From Lingula anatina (taxonomy: Eukaryota > Brachiopoda > Lingulata > Lingulida > Lingulidae), in contig NW_019773847.1 of the NCBI RefSeq assembly GCF_001039355.2, positions 460,721 through 524,720 on the forward strand: DNA of 64,000 nucleotides, given 5' to 3'. Of this stretch, positions 44,301 to 57,040 are shown in pieces (position 1 is the stretch's first letter; each line of letters begins with the position of its first letter). A program made the translations under genes and the position numbers. The notes below the pieces were generated by a model. It ran no database searches. It worked only from the letters and a program-made list of their open reading frames with translations, and had not been told where the DNA came from.

Positions 44301-46141
44301 GAAGGCACTGGTGCATCCCCATGGACTTCGATATCAAGGGCATTCTTTAGTTTTTCTAGAGCTCTACTATCTCCTTGCGCCAGCTGTCCTACCACTTCCT
44401 TTATTACATCAATTGACTTAAACATAAAATCAAAGTATTGTTTTGCTAACTGATAACATTTTATGTTAATTTTAGTACAAAAAGGAGTTTTTTTATAAAT
44501 AAAATTTTTTAAAAAATCACCAGAATTCATCTTTAATATTAAGTAGGCTTCAAAAGGCACAAAATGATCTAAAATTTAAAACACATATTATGTCCAAAAA
44601 GCAGATAAAAATAATAAATATCCAAGCTTATGACTAGAAATATTCCTTACACAATTAATTGCAGCAAATTTTTTTTCAAACCACCATTCCGCCAACAAAA
44701 TCAAAAATAGAAATTTATTAATTTAATACAAATAAAAAATATCCTATATTTACCTTGTGGTTTTTCTGCAGATCTGCTTCAATCTGGTGAATTTTAGAAT
44801 CAATTACATCTACTTCATCCTGAAGTACATGCAGAACATCATCAAAAACTTTTCAAAGCTTGAAAGCATTTAAATTCATTTTATAATATACCTGATCTGT
44901 GCCTTGAAGACTTAGTTCTCTATTTCATAACTGAATTTTTCCTTTTCAATAATTTTACATACAGTCTTTTAAGAAATATATCAAAATGTGTATACTAATA
45001 TAACTTCCATACAGCACCTATTTTTGTATTTTATGCCACTATAGTTTCCAAGCAATTAAAATGTAAAATAACAATTTGCTTAAAGGAAAACATTTGCATC
45101 AATATCAATTAGGCACCAATACCAAAATTAAAGTTGAATTAGCTTCAGCTAGCTTCATATGAAACGAGGATAGATTCCCTATAACACACATAAACAACTT
45201 TCATTGGTCGCTTCCTAGTAAATTACTAAAATAAAGTCAACATGCAAAAGAGCCAAAGAATAAACCAATTAAATCACTCAGTGAGCCAAAAAAAAAAAAA
45301 AAAAAAAAAATAGCTTTAAAACTAGACCTTCAAAATTCTGGTCAAAAACCTGACATATATTTATCTGCCCCCCCCCCCCCCCTCAAGTTCATAAAAAAAA
45401 AAACAACCCTTATGGCAACCAATGCATTTCAAAAACAGCCATTGGTTTGATGTTGAACTAACTCATGGGAAAATAGTCAATTATTGCTAATTAATGTAGC
45501 AATTGACTTTTTGTAAAGGTAATTTCTAATTCAAAATATTGCAGTCATGACAAATATGCATGGTGCCTCTGTGACTATAATTTACAGATGCATGGTGATG
45601 ATTTCTATCACAGTGAATGGGATTTCACATACATAATCTTGTATCTCTAGGCAATTTACTGTGACAGATAAGCATCTACCTCTCAGTGACACCTATAAAA
45701 TTAATGCTATTCTGCATGCACTAATTGGCAATCCACTCCCCTCTGCATTGCCATGGAACCCGGGCTGCCATGAATCAAATCAACTCATCTCCACGGTGCA
45801 GCCATTGGCCAGCCCCCACTTTTCCCCCCCCCCCCCCACCCCCCACCCCCCAAAACACACCTACATGTACGGTACACACCTTATCCTCCCCCCGACTTGG
45901 ACCCCTCACCCACACCTCTCTCGATCTCTCTCTCACACACACACCTCATTTGTAAACACGGACTTAAGTATTATTGTTAGATGACGAAAGCTGAAAACCC
46001 ATGTCAAAATGCCGTAGATTTTACCTTTCCTAGATCTGTGTATCTTGATTGATTCATGCTGGCACTTTCCATCATCAAATACAAGGAGAAACAGACTACC
46101 CCGAACATGGCAGCACCCATCAATGCCATATACTTCTTCAT
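27991..46141 (-). CDS. MAN2A1: Golgi alpha-mannosidase II, 23 exons (ten of them duplicated in the assembly)
   Basis: GH38 enzyme that trims two mannoses from GlcNAcMan5GlcNAc2 in the medial Golgi. Exons: 46025-46141, 44754-44819, 44198-44416, 43239-43383, 42729-42900, 42011-42138, 41410-41583, 40709-40895, 40138-40315, 39632-39834, 38915-39097, 38410-38524, 37780-37847, 37331-37496, 36970-37106, 36598-36691, 36170-36292, 35731-35842, 34958-35094, 34581-34722, 34273-34406, 28547-28852, 27991-28143. Using one copy of the repeated block, all phases fit and give 1152 residues (human MAN2A1 1144, MAN2A2 1150). N-terminus [20 protein letters not shown] is a type II anchor followed by a coiled stem. 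Zinc/catalytic motifs: HSHCDPGW (about 177-184; Cys where Asn is usual), WVMNDEA with the nucleophile Asp, [15 protein letters not shown]-like AGDFFTYAD, and HHDAITGT. It is equally related to MAN2A1 and MAN2A2. Confidence 0.93.
30384..30419. repeat. (CA)n microsatellite, copy 1
   Basis: CA tract of 36 bases. The corresponding tract in copy 2 (35353-35380) is 28 bases, a length difference typical of alleles. Confidence 0.95.
31569..31633. repeat. (TA)n microsatellite, present only in copy 1
   Basis: About 65 bases of TA repeats. At the equivalent place in copy 2 (about 36527-36545) only a few TA units remain. Confidence 0.95.
33809..33809. other. Single N at the junction of the two MAN2A copies
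   Basis: Sequence left of the N equals sequence ending near 38766, and sequence right of it equals sequence starting near 28866. The N therefore marks a join between two overlapping sequences. Confidence 0.9.
33810..38766. repeat. Large direct repeat, copy 2 (MAN2A exons 12-21)
   Basis: Second copy of the block; its exons are those used in the MAN2A model. It is contiguous with MAN2A exons 1-11. Compared with copy 1 it has an extra 94 bases at 38083-38176, lacks about 17 bases near 37240 and about 46 bases near 37565, and has shorter microsatellites. The coding exons differ mostly by silent changes. Confidence 0.95.
40990..41215. repeat. Short imperfect duplication in a MAN2A intron
   Basis: GTGAGGCAGTTAAGTGCAGC occurs at about 41144 and again at about 41178. 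A stretch starting GCAAGCCTCTGTCGAAGATG (about 41095) recurs in modified form from about 41198. No coding content. Confidence 0.7.
42419..42485. repeat. Small inverted repeat in a MAN2A intron
   Basis: CCAGGCATGGT at about 42419-42429 is matched by its reverse complement ACCATGCCTGG at about 42475-42485. The intervening sequence contains another GCAGGCATGGC. It could form a hairpin; no RNA gene is recognised. Confidence 0.5.
45280..45960. repeat. Low-complexity cluster in MAN2A intron 1
   Basis: Contains an A run (about 45290-45311), a C run (about 45368-45383), a long C-rich tract (about 45824-45850) and CT/CA tracts (about 45920-45945). Open frames here are compositional artefacts. Confidence 0.9.
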
Positions 46142-48736
46142 TGTTGGTAATTCTAATGGTCAAACTGAGATATATTGCAGATGCATCTGTTAAACTAAAC
46201 CAAAATAAGGGTTTTACAGTCTAAACTATGCCAAAGAACACTAAATCGATGTGAGATGCATTGAAACAAATTTCCCTGCCACATCGATTGCGATAAACGT
46301 CACCGTTATAGCCTACTCATGGATTGATGACGTATTTCACAATACGGAGGCGGTGTTTCCCACAGGCCAGAGGTCAGAATAAAACAAGTTTGGGACAAAA
46401 TGTATTTTTAAAACAAATTCTACAAAAGAAAAATCGTCAGGGGCTCTCTGGTGTTCTTCTTTACTCGCATGGAGATAGAAGACAGGTTCGTTGAATGAAT
46501 CGCGTTCATTTGAATCAAAGTTGCATGTGTTTATTAACTTCAATTCCTTGTAAATATAACCAAACTTTAGAAAGAAATTTCATTTCTTCCTGCATTCGGT
46601 ATTACGCTTGTCTGTAGTCCAGTGTAACGTTAATAGTTATTGTTATTGGCAAATAATGACGGATCGTTCTGCACTAAAAGCTCATCTGCAATGGCTGCCG
46701 TGAATCGCGAATGATGTGATGTCTGTTGTCGACCTGTAAACGGACAACCCTTACCACTCTGACGGCGTCTGACGGATTTACATGATTTAGAAATGTAATG
46801 TTTGAGCCAAACTGTGTTCACTTCGTTCATTTTGATGGTGACAGTCAAGATTGCTTTGCAGTGAATGGGACTTATAATAGGCATGTCCCTTTTTCATGCA
46901 CAAATCTTTCATTGTACAGTTGTATAATATACATGTATATGAACGAATATGTACTGGTACTCCTACTCAGTACCTGTACTTTCGTTTGGGAATGGTGTCT
47001 ATCAATTTTTTTTTACCTTAAAACTAGTTGAGGTGGATGTTGTTTGAAGAGGATGTTTTTTCTAATTTAATGCACATTGGATATACATATGTACATGCAC
47101 ATTAAATGAAATGCACATTGGGGTTTTCTTTTAAAATTAGAACTCTGTGATGACATTTTATTTCAGAGCGTTCTTTATTTTACCTTGAAAAGTCAGCCCC
47201 TGTTACTCTTGTTCACATTATTATATTCATTGTGCTTAAGTTTTATAGTTTCCATCCCACTTCTGGTGAGAACATCTTACTTTTTCTCCTTGCCTCTTAT
47301 CTCCATTTGTTGCATCCTGATAAAAAGTGAAAGGTTTCTTGGCTTGTGACAAGCTTTGACAAATACATCCTCTTATTATTACAATATTGCCTGTTTAAAT
47401 GCCACCACCAAATTGTAGCATCCATCAAACCCATCATCAATAACACTATCTCTTGCAAGTGCAGTTTTCTTATTATCTAAATGGCTTCTGCTCTGACTCT
47501 AACACTATCAGTAAATATGAAAATGGAAATAGATGTGCTAGATACAGAAAAAATTGGAACAGTGATTTAGTGCCTTCAGCTGAGTCTTTGCTTGAGGACC
47601 TCCAAAAATCTGTTTAATATCATGCATTGGCCAAGCGATTCAGATGATCTTCCCTTCATTATTTCCATTATTGTGTCACCTTGCCATGTTATCAAATCTT
47701 TAATGAAATGGAGGCTAAAGGTCTTTTCACATTGAGTGCTTTATCTCATATCTGAAGTTTTTTTTTTTTTTTTTTTTTTTTTTTGTAGCTTTGGGGGAGG
47801 GGGGTTAGGTTACAATCTCATGTAAAGGCCAGGGTTCTTGGTATGTTGATATTCTTTTAAAATATATCAGTATAACTGTATCTCTGCACTGCTGAGATTT
47901 AACACTTGATGTGAAAAGGCCTTTAATTCTTTGGCAAATTACTAGTAGTGCATTAAGGAGTACACCATTTCCAAATGCATGCTTTTTCATTAGCGTGTGG
48001 CCTGTGATAGAGTTTGGAATTGCCTGGTATTGCTCTCCACTCTCCACAGAAAGGGCAGCTAGAAGGCACCTAATTGAGCTTTTTGTTGCTTGGCACACAA
48101 GGGAATATAAGAACATTAAATGGGAGTAAGTCTGTAAGAGAGAAATTTTTCGTTCAGTTGAGAAGAACCACAACAAGTACTAGTAACAACAAAGACCACT
48201 TAACTTTTTTGTATAATATTGCTAAACAATGTCAAGGTAATAAATTACATTATGCCATGGGCCCCAAGCACCTGCTTAACTTCAAAGTCTTGGAATATAT
48301 TCGTTAGCACCCTACACCAATTGTTTCTCAACAGCAAAGACATTTATTTTATGTGATAGATGACAGTTTTTAGTGGGAGTGTTTACAGCCTAGCACTTAA
48401 CAAGACTGATTCCCTCCCACATTTGGACATTTATCTGTTGAATTAGTTCTCAGTCAAAAGGGAATTCTTTACTTAGTAACTGCTGTTTTTAGAATAAGTT
48501 TTATACAGAAGGCAAATACTCAGAAATCCTTTCTTTGTTCAATGATGCATTTTTAGCAAACATTAATGATTTGCTGCTGCAAAAGCAGCATTTTTCAGCA
48601 GAGAAATATTGTTTTGATCTTCTTTTAGGAAATATCATCAGAAGAAAATAACTAAGATGTCTTTTGGAGGACATCATTTTCAAGTAGCAATAAAATCTTT
48701 GTCACTGCAGCCAAGAGGTCAACAATAAAAAACAAG
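46142..48736. other. Divergent intergenic region between MAN2A and the PRUNE-like gene
   Basis: The two genes diverge, with start codons 2.6 kb apart. Both promoters and 5' UTRs should lie here. A T run of about 25 bases is near 47758-47784. A CAG at about 48710-48712 preceded by pyrimidines could be an acceptor for an untranslated exon of the PRUNE-like gene. No coding sequence is convincing. Confidence 0.45.
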
Positions 48737-51700
48737 ATGGAAGAATTTCTCAGGAGTATCATAGAGGTGAGGTTACAAGTTGTGTTTTTCCATTTGATCT
48801 TTCTCTGCTCCTTTCTTCCTTATAATCTTACTAGTACATATTTGGATAATATTTAAATATATTTAATACTGTTAAAAAGGTAAAAAAAAAGAAATGAATC
48901 TATTTCCTTTGTTTCATAAGATTTCCTAAAATTATTCTACACACATAATAAGAATGCCCTAAAGTCATATCTTTATGTTTAAATATTCTGCACAGCTACT
49001 TATATTTCCTCACAGCAGACCTTGAAAATATTAAAACCCCTCTAAGAAAAGTACATGATGTCAGTATTTTCTTCTGGTACATCAGGAAGATTGATAGCAG
49101 TCCAATTGAATTGTGATCCATTTAAAACTAAGCTATCTAATTAAAAATGATGCAAAACATCCAACCCAATTGCAAGGACAGGTAGAACAATGATTTGTGA
49201 GGGGAAATTGCTTGTTTCTCTGTCAAAATAAGGTTTCATGAATATGGATACCTTTAACTATGACAAAAAAAAAAAAAAAAAAAAAAACTCCTGCCAGAGG
49301 ATAATAGTAAAGGTGCAGATAATTTGTCACCCCAAAAAAGTATAATTTAAATTGTGAAAGTTGTGGTAAGTAATGAAGAGAGTCTTTTGTGAAAGAAAAT
49401 TTTTTGTATTATTTTATGACCTCTGCCATGGGGGTTATGTTTTTTGCCTTTGTTGGTTAACAGCTTAACTCAAAAATTTTTTTACAGAATTTGATAAGAT
49501 TTTCAGGATAGGTCATATATGGGCTTATTTAGAAACGTTTAGGTTATGGTAGTGATCCATCAGTTTATTAATTAATTGATAATGATATGTTAGCTGCCAT
49601 GGTATATGTCTTTGAGGTAAATTTGATTAAGGCATTCAAGAAAAAATGTACATAGCTATATGTTACATCATTCCTAACTCTATGGCTTTTCATGGCGATT
49701 ACAGAAATGAGAGTTTCCATGTGTTTAGGGTTGATTTTGGACCTCAAATGATAAAAATAGGTAAGACTTAGGTCTATTGTGATGGAAAATTGGATATTGT
49801 TTCATGAGAATTTCTCAAGGACCACCTAAAAGATAAACCTAGTAAGCTCTGAGATAACCAATACTTTGACTTAAAAGTTTACGTAAATGAGTGGTCATAG
49901 AATAAGGTTTCCTTCAATTACCTTGCCCTTCAAATTTTACTAGAGAAAAGAGATTTCTGTTTCTGTTATTCCCAATGAGAAAACCATAAGCCTGCAACAC
50001 AGTATTATATGCAGAAGATGATATTGAAGAAATTATTATTTTGATGCTCAAGTTTTTTTCCCCAAAGATTATCCAGTATCTTCTCTAACTAGCAGTTTCA
50101 CCTTTAAGATCTGTCATTTTGTCATCTAACGATGCCATACTTAAGTTCATTTATATCACGGTTTCCTCTCCCTTGACAGGTAGAAGTAATGCAATCTGGC
50201 AGTGGTTCATACAGGTTCATTTACATGTCTGTTTTCCCTGATAGTGCCATGACAACAAAACTCCCGTGCTCATTATGTAGTATGCCGACAGTGACAGAAC
50301 TGCGTTGCTTTTTTTTTTCACTCCAAGTAAAGCAGAACTGATAAATCAGACCATTGGAGATATCATAGGACTTGAGTTGGATTGTTGTATAGAAAACTGA
50401 TACACAGATGTGGTCAGAGTACTTGAATAGGAAAGATGGCATAAAGAAGAAGTTCTTTTTATTGTGTTGGTTATAGTTCTTTTATCTTCATGTTATCACT
50501 TTAAGGGAGTGTTAGCAAGATCATAGCCAAATGAAAAAAACGCAATATGTGGAAGAAAAAGGTTAGTCATAAGAAAATTGTTGTTTGCCCAAAACATGGG
50601 CAATTATAAAAGGAAAAAAAAAAACAGAAAGAAATTTATTAGAGTAGATTGCTATCATGTCTTTAAATAGGCCAAAAAGAATTAAGTTATATCTGCTTGT
50701 CTAATAGTTGGTAGATATTTAGGTTATCAGCATTTTTTCTTGGAATGAAATGGTTACATGGAGGTCAAAGTATAGCAGAATATCTATTGGCAATTTATCT
50801 GTCACCATATTTATTTGTTTCTTTCTTTCTCTCTGTCTTCTTTATTTATTAACTTATTTAGAGACAGCCATTAATTTCACCATTTAGTAACCTGTTAAAT
50901 TTGTTACTCCAACAGATTTCTTTTGAAGGCCAACTAAATAATTCTTCACTTGGTAGATCATAGATGGCAATTTATTGCAAAAATGATCAACTATTTTTTG
51001 TATCAAATCTTTATCCAAAGTTAATTATCTTCATCTTTAAAAAAATATGATTTGATGAAATTATATAAAATGAATAACTAAGAACATCCTTTCTCAGTTT
51101 TTGATTTAGCCAATACCGTATGCAGGTGTAGGCCAATGTTGCATTAATGTATTGTTTATCATTGACAATTATGAATTGATAGGTCAGAGTCTGTATTTTC
51201 TAGGGGTCAGTTGACCATCTGACCACTGTCCATGTGGTTTTAGGCAATGAAGCATGTGATCTGGACTCCACTGTAGCTGCTCTGTGCTATGCTTTCTATC
51301 TATCTAAGGCAAGTATGGATGATAGATGGTGCCAAATTAATTTGTTCTTAATGTCTTCTTGTAAACTGTGATGTATTTGCCTTGGCAATATTTGAATTGC
51401 ACAACCTGTTTCGTGCTATTAGTGATCAGTGTGTTGTTGTACTCTGAAATGACGGTGGTATCCTGCCCTTATGAGAGATTCATCATATGACACAGAATAT
51501 ATGATACACTCAGAAATTTGCTTTGATGCTGCTTGGAACTAATAATGAATGGGAAAATTTTCACTTTTGACTTTTTAGGTTTCTGCTGGAAAAGGAATTA
51601 TTCATATTCCAGTGCTCAACATTCCAAAGGATGACTTCAAATTGCGTTCAGAAATCATATATTTTCTGAAGGAAAATGGGCTGTCACAAGATATTCTGAC

Positions 51701-53877
51701 CTTCAGAGATGACCTTGACCTCAAGAGCTTACTTGACCTGGGCAAGCTTAAGCTTACTTTAGTGGATCACAATGTTTTACCCAATAAAGATGTTGGTTTG
51801 GAGAGTGCTGTTTCTGAAGTCATAGATCATCGCAAGAGAGAAAGAGAAGAGAGTAATGGGTGAGATGCTTAGGGCGCATTCATAAACAAGTTGATTCAGA
51901 GTCTAACTGATCCACATGCGCCATCCCTGCAAGGGCACAACAATTAAATCTCAAATACACTTCCATCAATTCGTTCTTGCACTGATTTTTGACTTGTTCC
52001 CTACACCCGATTGAAGTTAAGTCAGAGATTTAATTGCTGTGCCCCTTCAGGGGCATGTGTGGGAGGCGGGGAGTCCATTAGGGGATTATGGGGCATTGCT
52101 TTCAAGTGGGTCAGCCATATTTGATCCACCGATCAGTTAGTCTGCAGATCAACTTGTTCTGAATGCTCCTTAGACTTTTGGTTCGGCAGTTAGTGAATTA
52201 TATGTCTTTAAGTAAATTTTCTCCTTTTTATCAGTATAACAAATTTAATCTGTTCAGTTTGTAGTACCCAGTTTGGAAGCTCTGTGTGGTCTCTATGTTT
52301 CAAAGAATGCAAGACTAAAAATTGTTTTTTGTGACACCATTTGATTTTCACCCTTTCCCCCTTCTCCTCTTCCCAGCAATATTAAAGATTTTTGTTTGGA
52401 GAATAAAGTACGGATGCTTTAGAGTTTAGACTATAATAAATCATTCTGGGCCTTTTTCCTCTCTTGAATTTGTGTTATGGAGTTTCCTGTGAAATGCATG
52501 TACACATCGTAGAGACTGTGTTCAGGAATTAATTTTTCTTCAGTGACACTAATTGGCCTTTGTTTTGAGTTATGAACTTTGGTTTGACCTATTTTTGACT
52601 TAAATTGATCTCCAGAGAATTAATTTTAGTATCAGATATCAGTTAGAGCTTAAACCACCCCAATTAAGTTAATGCTAGTCCCTGAGGTAAAGCTAGTGTA
52701 GTATCAGGAGTATGAATATCAAAGACAGTTGGTTAACCAATACAACAATATACTTTATGTGGGAATAGCCACCACTATTTTATTGATTGGATTCCTGGTA
52801 TCAGTACCTGTATTATTTAATCCTACTAATATGATCTTCTGAGATAAAGCATATTGCCTTAATTACAAGTAGATACATGGCTTTTATCTGAGTTGTCTGA
52901 CAGCTGATTTTAGTTTTTAATCCAAAGATAGACATAAGTGTCCAGAAAGGGGGAATACCCCTTTTGGTCATCAATTAATTTTATTCTGTTCATGTTAGAT
53001 GGTAGCTCATGAATTGTGTTTCGTTGTCATTTTGTGAATATATGCAAAGTTTATATGAAATACTTTTTTTCCTTTGGCATGTTCACACTAAGATACTGAA
53101 ACTAAGATACCCTTGTTTGCATTTAAAAATAATCCTTGATAAGTATACTTCAGATCCTCAAATGTCCTTGATTGTCCTTGGATTTTTTTCTTAATGTTGC
53201 TGCACATTTCATTTCTTCTCATTATTTTAAGTCACTTGCAAAATCATACTATCTGATGCCTAAGAGAATTTTCAGGTATTTATCAGGTATGACCAGCAAA
53301 AAGAGGCATTGTAAGATATGGATATAAGTATTCAATTTCATACCAATTTAGTAAAAAAAATAGATATTCTTTTCATTTGCATATTTGTAAAATGCTTAAT
53401 TAAGCCTCGGCCTAGCTGTTACAGTTAAAGAAGACAAGAAAATTCAAGTACAATGCAAAATTTACCCAGGCCAAATGAAAGAAACCAATCTGATTATTCT
53501 TGCAAATTTACCATTGATGAAAAATTACTTTCTGATAGCACAGGAATAATGATGAAAGAAGAGAAAACGGTGTATTTGTGTGGTTATGTTTCTATAATTA
53601 TTTTTTTATCATTAAGTAATAGAACCTTTGTCAATGAAGTAAGTTTTATGATTCCCGTGTATTGTTTCAGGATGAGCAATATAATTATCTAGGTAATTAA
53701 GGGAAGCAATAACCACTGATATGTAGTAATATTTTTTCAGTTGTGATGTTCTGATAGAGCCAGTGGGTTCTTGCTGTACATTGATTGCAGAAAAGTTGTT
53801 GAGCGATCAAAACTTTGTTACAGATAAACTAGTCGGGAAACTACTACTGGGTGAGTTAAGCATTTAATCTATTTGTC

Positions 53878-53918
<41 letters not shown>

Positions 53919-56900
53919 TGTTTCATTTATTATTTTTTTCATGAACAAATAATTTTAAACAAAAATATTTTACTATTTTCTTTCTTTATTTAATTATTAG
54001 ATGCAGTAAGCATAACCATGTTATTTGATAAGATCTTGTTCATGTGTATTGAAGATGCAATGTCAGAAAGTAATAAAAAATAACTGGAATATTGATGCTT
54101 TGAAGAGGATAATTTGGAAGCTTAGAATATTTGTCAATTTGATGCATGTATTGTAAAGGCAGACAATTAATTTTACTCCAGTGGTTTCATTTTGTGGAAA
54201 GAATATTAACAGCAACTTCTCACCTCTAGTGGTAATAATGTGCAAATCTGTTGCCATGGTAACATACAGGTTTAGAATCTAATGTGATAAAGACCTTATT
54301 GTTTTCACAGCTCTTGCTCTTTTTAAGTTAGGGTTTGGAACTTCCTCCCATTTTTTCTGAAAAAAAAAAAAAAGAACGTTAAGAAATGGGCTTGTTTAGT
54401 GATAAATATTAAAAAATCGAGGTGTCAGTGGCGGTTATGGCTGACCTCTGAATAGTAGCGTGTAAATCAATACAGTTTGTCTACTGTCATTATTGTTTGA
54501 AAGGAAAATGTAGTCCATGATGACAGCTTGTTTTCATTTTCATTTATCTCTTTATTTTGTTTGCAGGACTACTTTACTTTTGATCATTGAATGGAGATTG
54601 ATACCTTAGATAATTGTCCTTGGCCTAGCTCATTTATTGTCCCTCTCCAGTTTTGATATAGAGTGGACTCAAGTGAACATACCTTTTGTTTTAGACAAAT
54701 TATTGAAAAAAAAAATCAAATTAAATTCGAAATGTATTGTGTGACATTTTTCTAGACATACTTAGTCATCCTTAACCTTCAGAGAAACCGGTATGTGCCA
54801 CCATTTTCAAAGTTATACACTGGTTAATGTATATGTAAGATTGTATTTTCAATGTGTATCTTGGACTTTATTTTATATACTTAAAGGATATTGTTAGCCT
54901 TTGCCAAATCCTTTTTACTGCCTTACATATATTCTTTTGGATAACAGAAAAATTTTCAGTGTTCAGTGACTAAATTAATTAACATTTACACACGTGTCAT
55001 CTTACAGGTGATGTCATAATTGCAATATAAGTGCCATTTTATTGATACCATTTTAGTACTCCCAAAACTCTCCCAGCAAGTTTTCTTAAACCCTTTGTTC
55101 AGATTTTATCATTGATAAAGCAAAACAATGCATTTGTTTAGTGAAAATCTGTAATTAGGGGCTCATAACTCCATAACAAAAACATTTAAACAAAAATAAT
55201 ATCACAGGATTGTAGCCCAACTATGCCAATTTTCATAATAAAATATTATTCAGGGATGAAGTTATGCCCTATACTAATTGCTATCTCACCTCAAAATAGA
55301 AAGGTGTAAAATTGACAATTAGAGTTTTGAGTTCTGTATGTTTATAAATTGCAATGAGAAATATAAAATCTGATATTTTATATTTTCAAGGGGATTTTTA
55401 TTGTTTAAAATCAGCACAAAGATAGCTGCATTATTATATAAATAGATGCAGGAAAAAACATCATTTTCTGTGTCTGGATGATAATAAAGGCTTAAAATAC
55501 CCTTAAACATACAAGATCAGCCAAGTTCAAAAGCATTGTAATCTAGCTGTCTTTATTGGTTAGGGAGGGAAAACATTTGGTGTATTGATGTTGTTTTTTC
55601 AAGCTCATGTGTGCTGCACATGAAAAGAAATCTGCTGGCTTTTTTCTTCTCTCTCTCTCACTGTCTCATTTCCATTGCCAAAGCAAATTAACACAGGTTG
55701 AAAGCAGAGGTTTTGTTTATATAAACATCCGTCAGATGAAAATGCTGGCTTCACTTAATTTTTTATATATGATTGTTTGTTTTAGGTACTATTTTGCTGG
55801 ATACTGTCTGTCTCTCTGAGGAAGCTGGGAGAAAAACAGTAAAAGATGAGGAAATTGTGAAGAGATTGGAAAGTCTGCTAGGAGGCGAAGCAAATAGAGA
55901 GCATCTGTATGATAGCTTACAGAAAGCCAAGTTTGATTGCTCAGGTAAGATGGCAAGAACTCATTTGTTGATAAACACACGTTGTGTTTATAATCGTGTT
56001 GTCGTTTCTATATCTGTTACGCTACCCTGCAAAAAGCATAGTCAAGAGTACTGTTGATGTGTTCAATTTAAATACAGTGATTATGCTTGGGTTGTGCTCT
56101 TTATTGCCACTCCTTACCTACCACCAGGATTATAAGTTCATGTACTTATTTGTGAATTTATGTCTGAATCAGCCTGCAGTTGCGCTCAAGTTGTGTACTT
56201 TACGGCATTGGCATTTATTTTGTACATAACTGAAAGAGGTGAAACTCTCACTATTTAAAGCATGGCAAGGGATTTCTGAATGATCGGTCTTGTCTGTTGG
56301 TTTAGGTACATATTTGACATATTTGATTGAAAATGCATTGAGTTTGGCTTATCTTACCAGAAAAGAGTTTGTGTTTGATATATCTCGTCTGCTTGTGAAG
56401 ATCTTAGAAAAAGGTGCAATCAATATCTAGATTCTTTGTGTTTGAAAGTTGGTGTTATCAGATCTTTTTTCTCATTATTCTTAGGTGAAAGAGATGCCAC
56501 TTGGTCATGCATGAATTTTATTTCTTTCAGCATTAAGTACAAAAGATCTGTTGAAGAAAGATCTGAAAGTCATCACATCAGATAAAGCAACTGTTGCATT
56601 CAGTTCTTTGCCAAAACATATTGAGGTAGGTAGGAAGTAGCTCAAGTGATTAAATAATCTATTTCTTGTCTATTTATTTGTTTTCTGTTGATATGGGGAA
56701 AAACATATTTAAAGGTGAGTTCAAGTTGGATAAGGCAGACGGGCAAACTGTAACAACTGGTCTAGCAGACATTTTTATTCAAAACATTGCATTTTTTTTT
56801 CACTAATTAACAAAGAAATGGTTAATTAGCAAAATAATTTGTCAAATGTTTAAGAATTACGTATATTTTATTATTGTCAGTGTAATACATTTGCTGGCAT

Positions 56901-56943
56901 AAATTATGTTTGAAAATTGTCCTGTATCTCCCCTCTCTCTCCC

Positions 56944-56983
<40 letters not shown>

Positions 56984-56984
56984 C

Positions 56985-57040
<56 letters not shown>

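Noticed and set aside
45661-45984. Pro-rich open frames in MAN2A intron 1
   Set aside because: They translate C-rich and CT/CA low-complexity sequence with no homology.
47805-48307. Open frames between MAN2A and the PRUNE-like gene
   Set aside because: Both strands have frames of similar length and none shows domain similarity or splice context; treated as chance frames.
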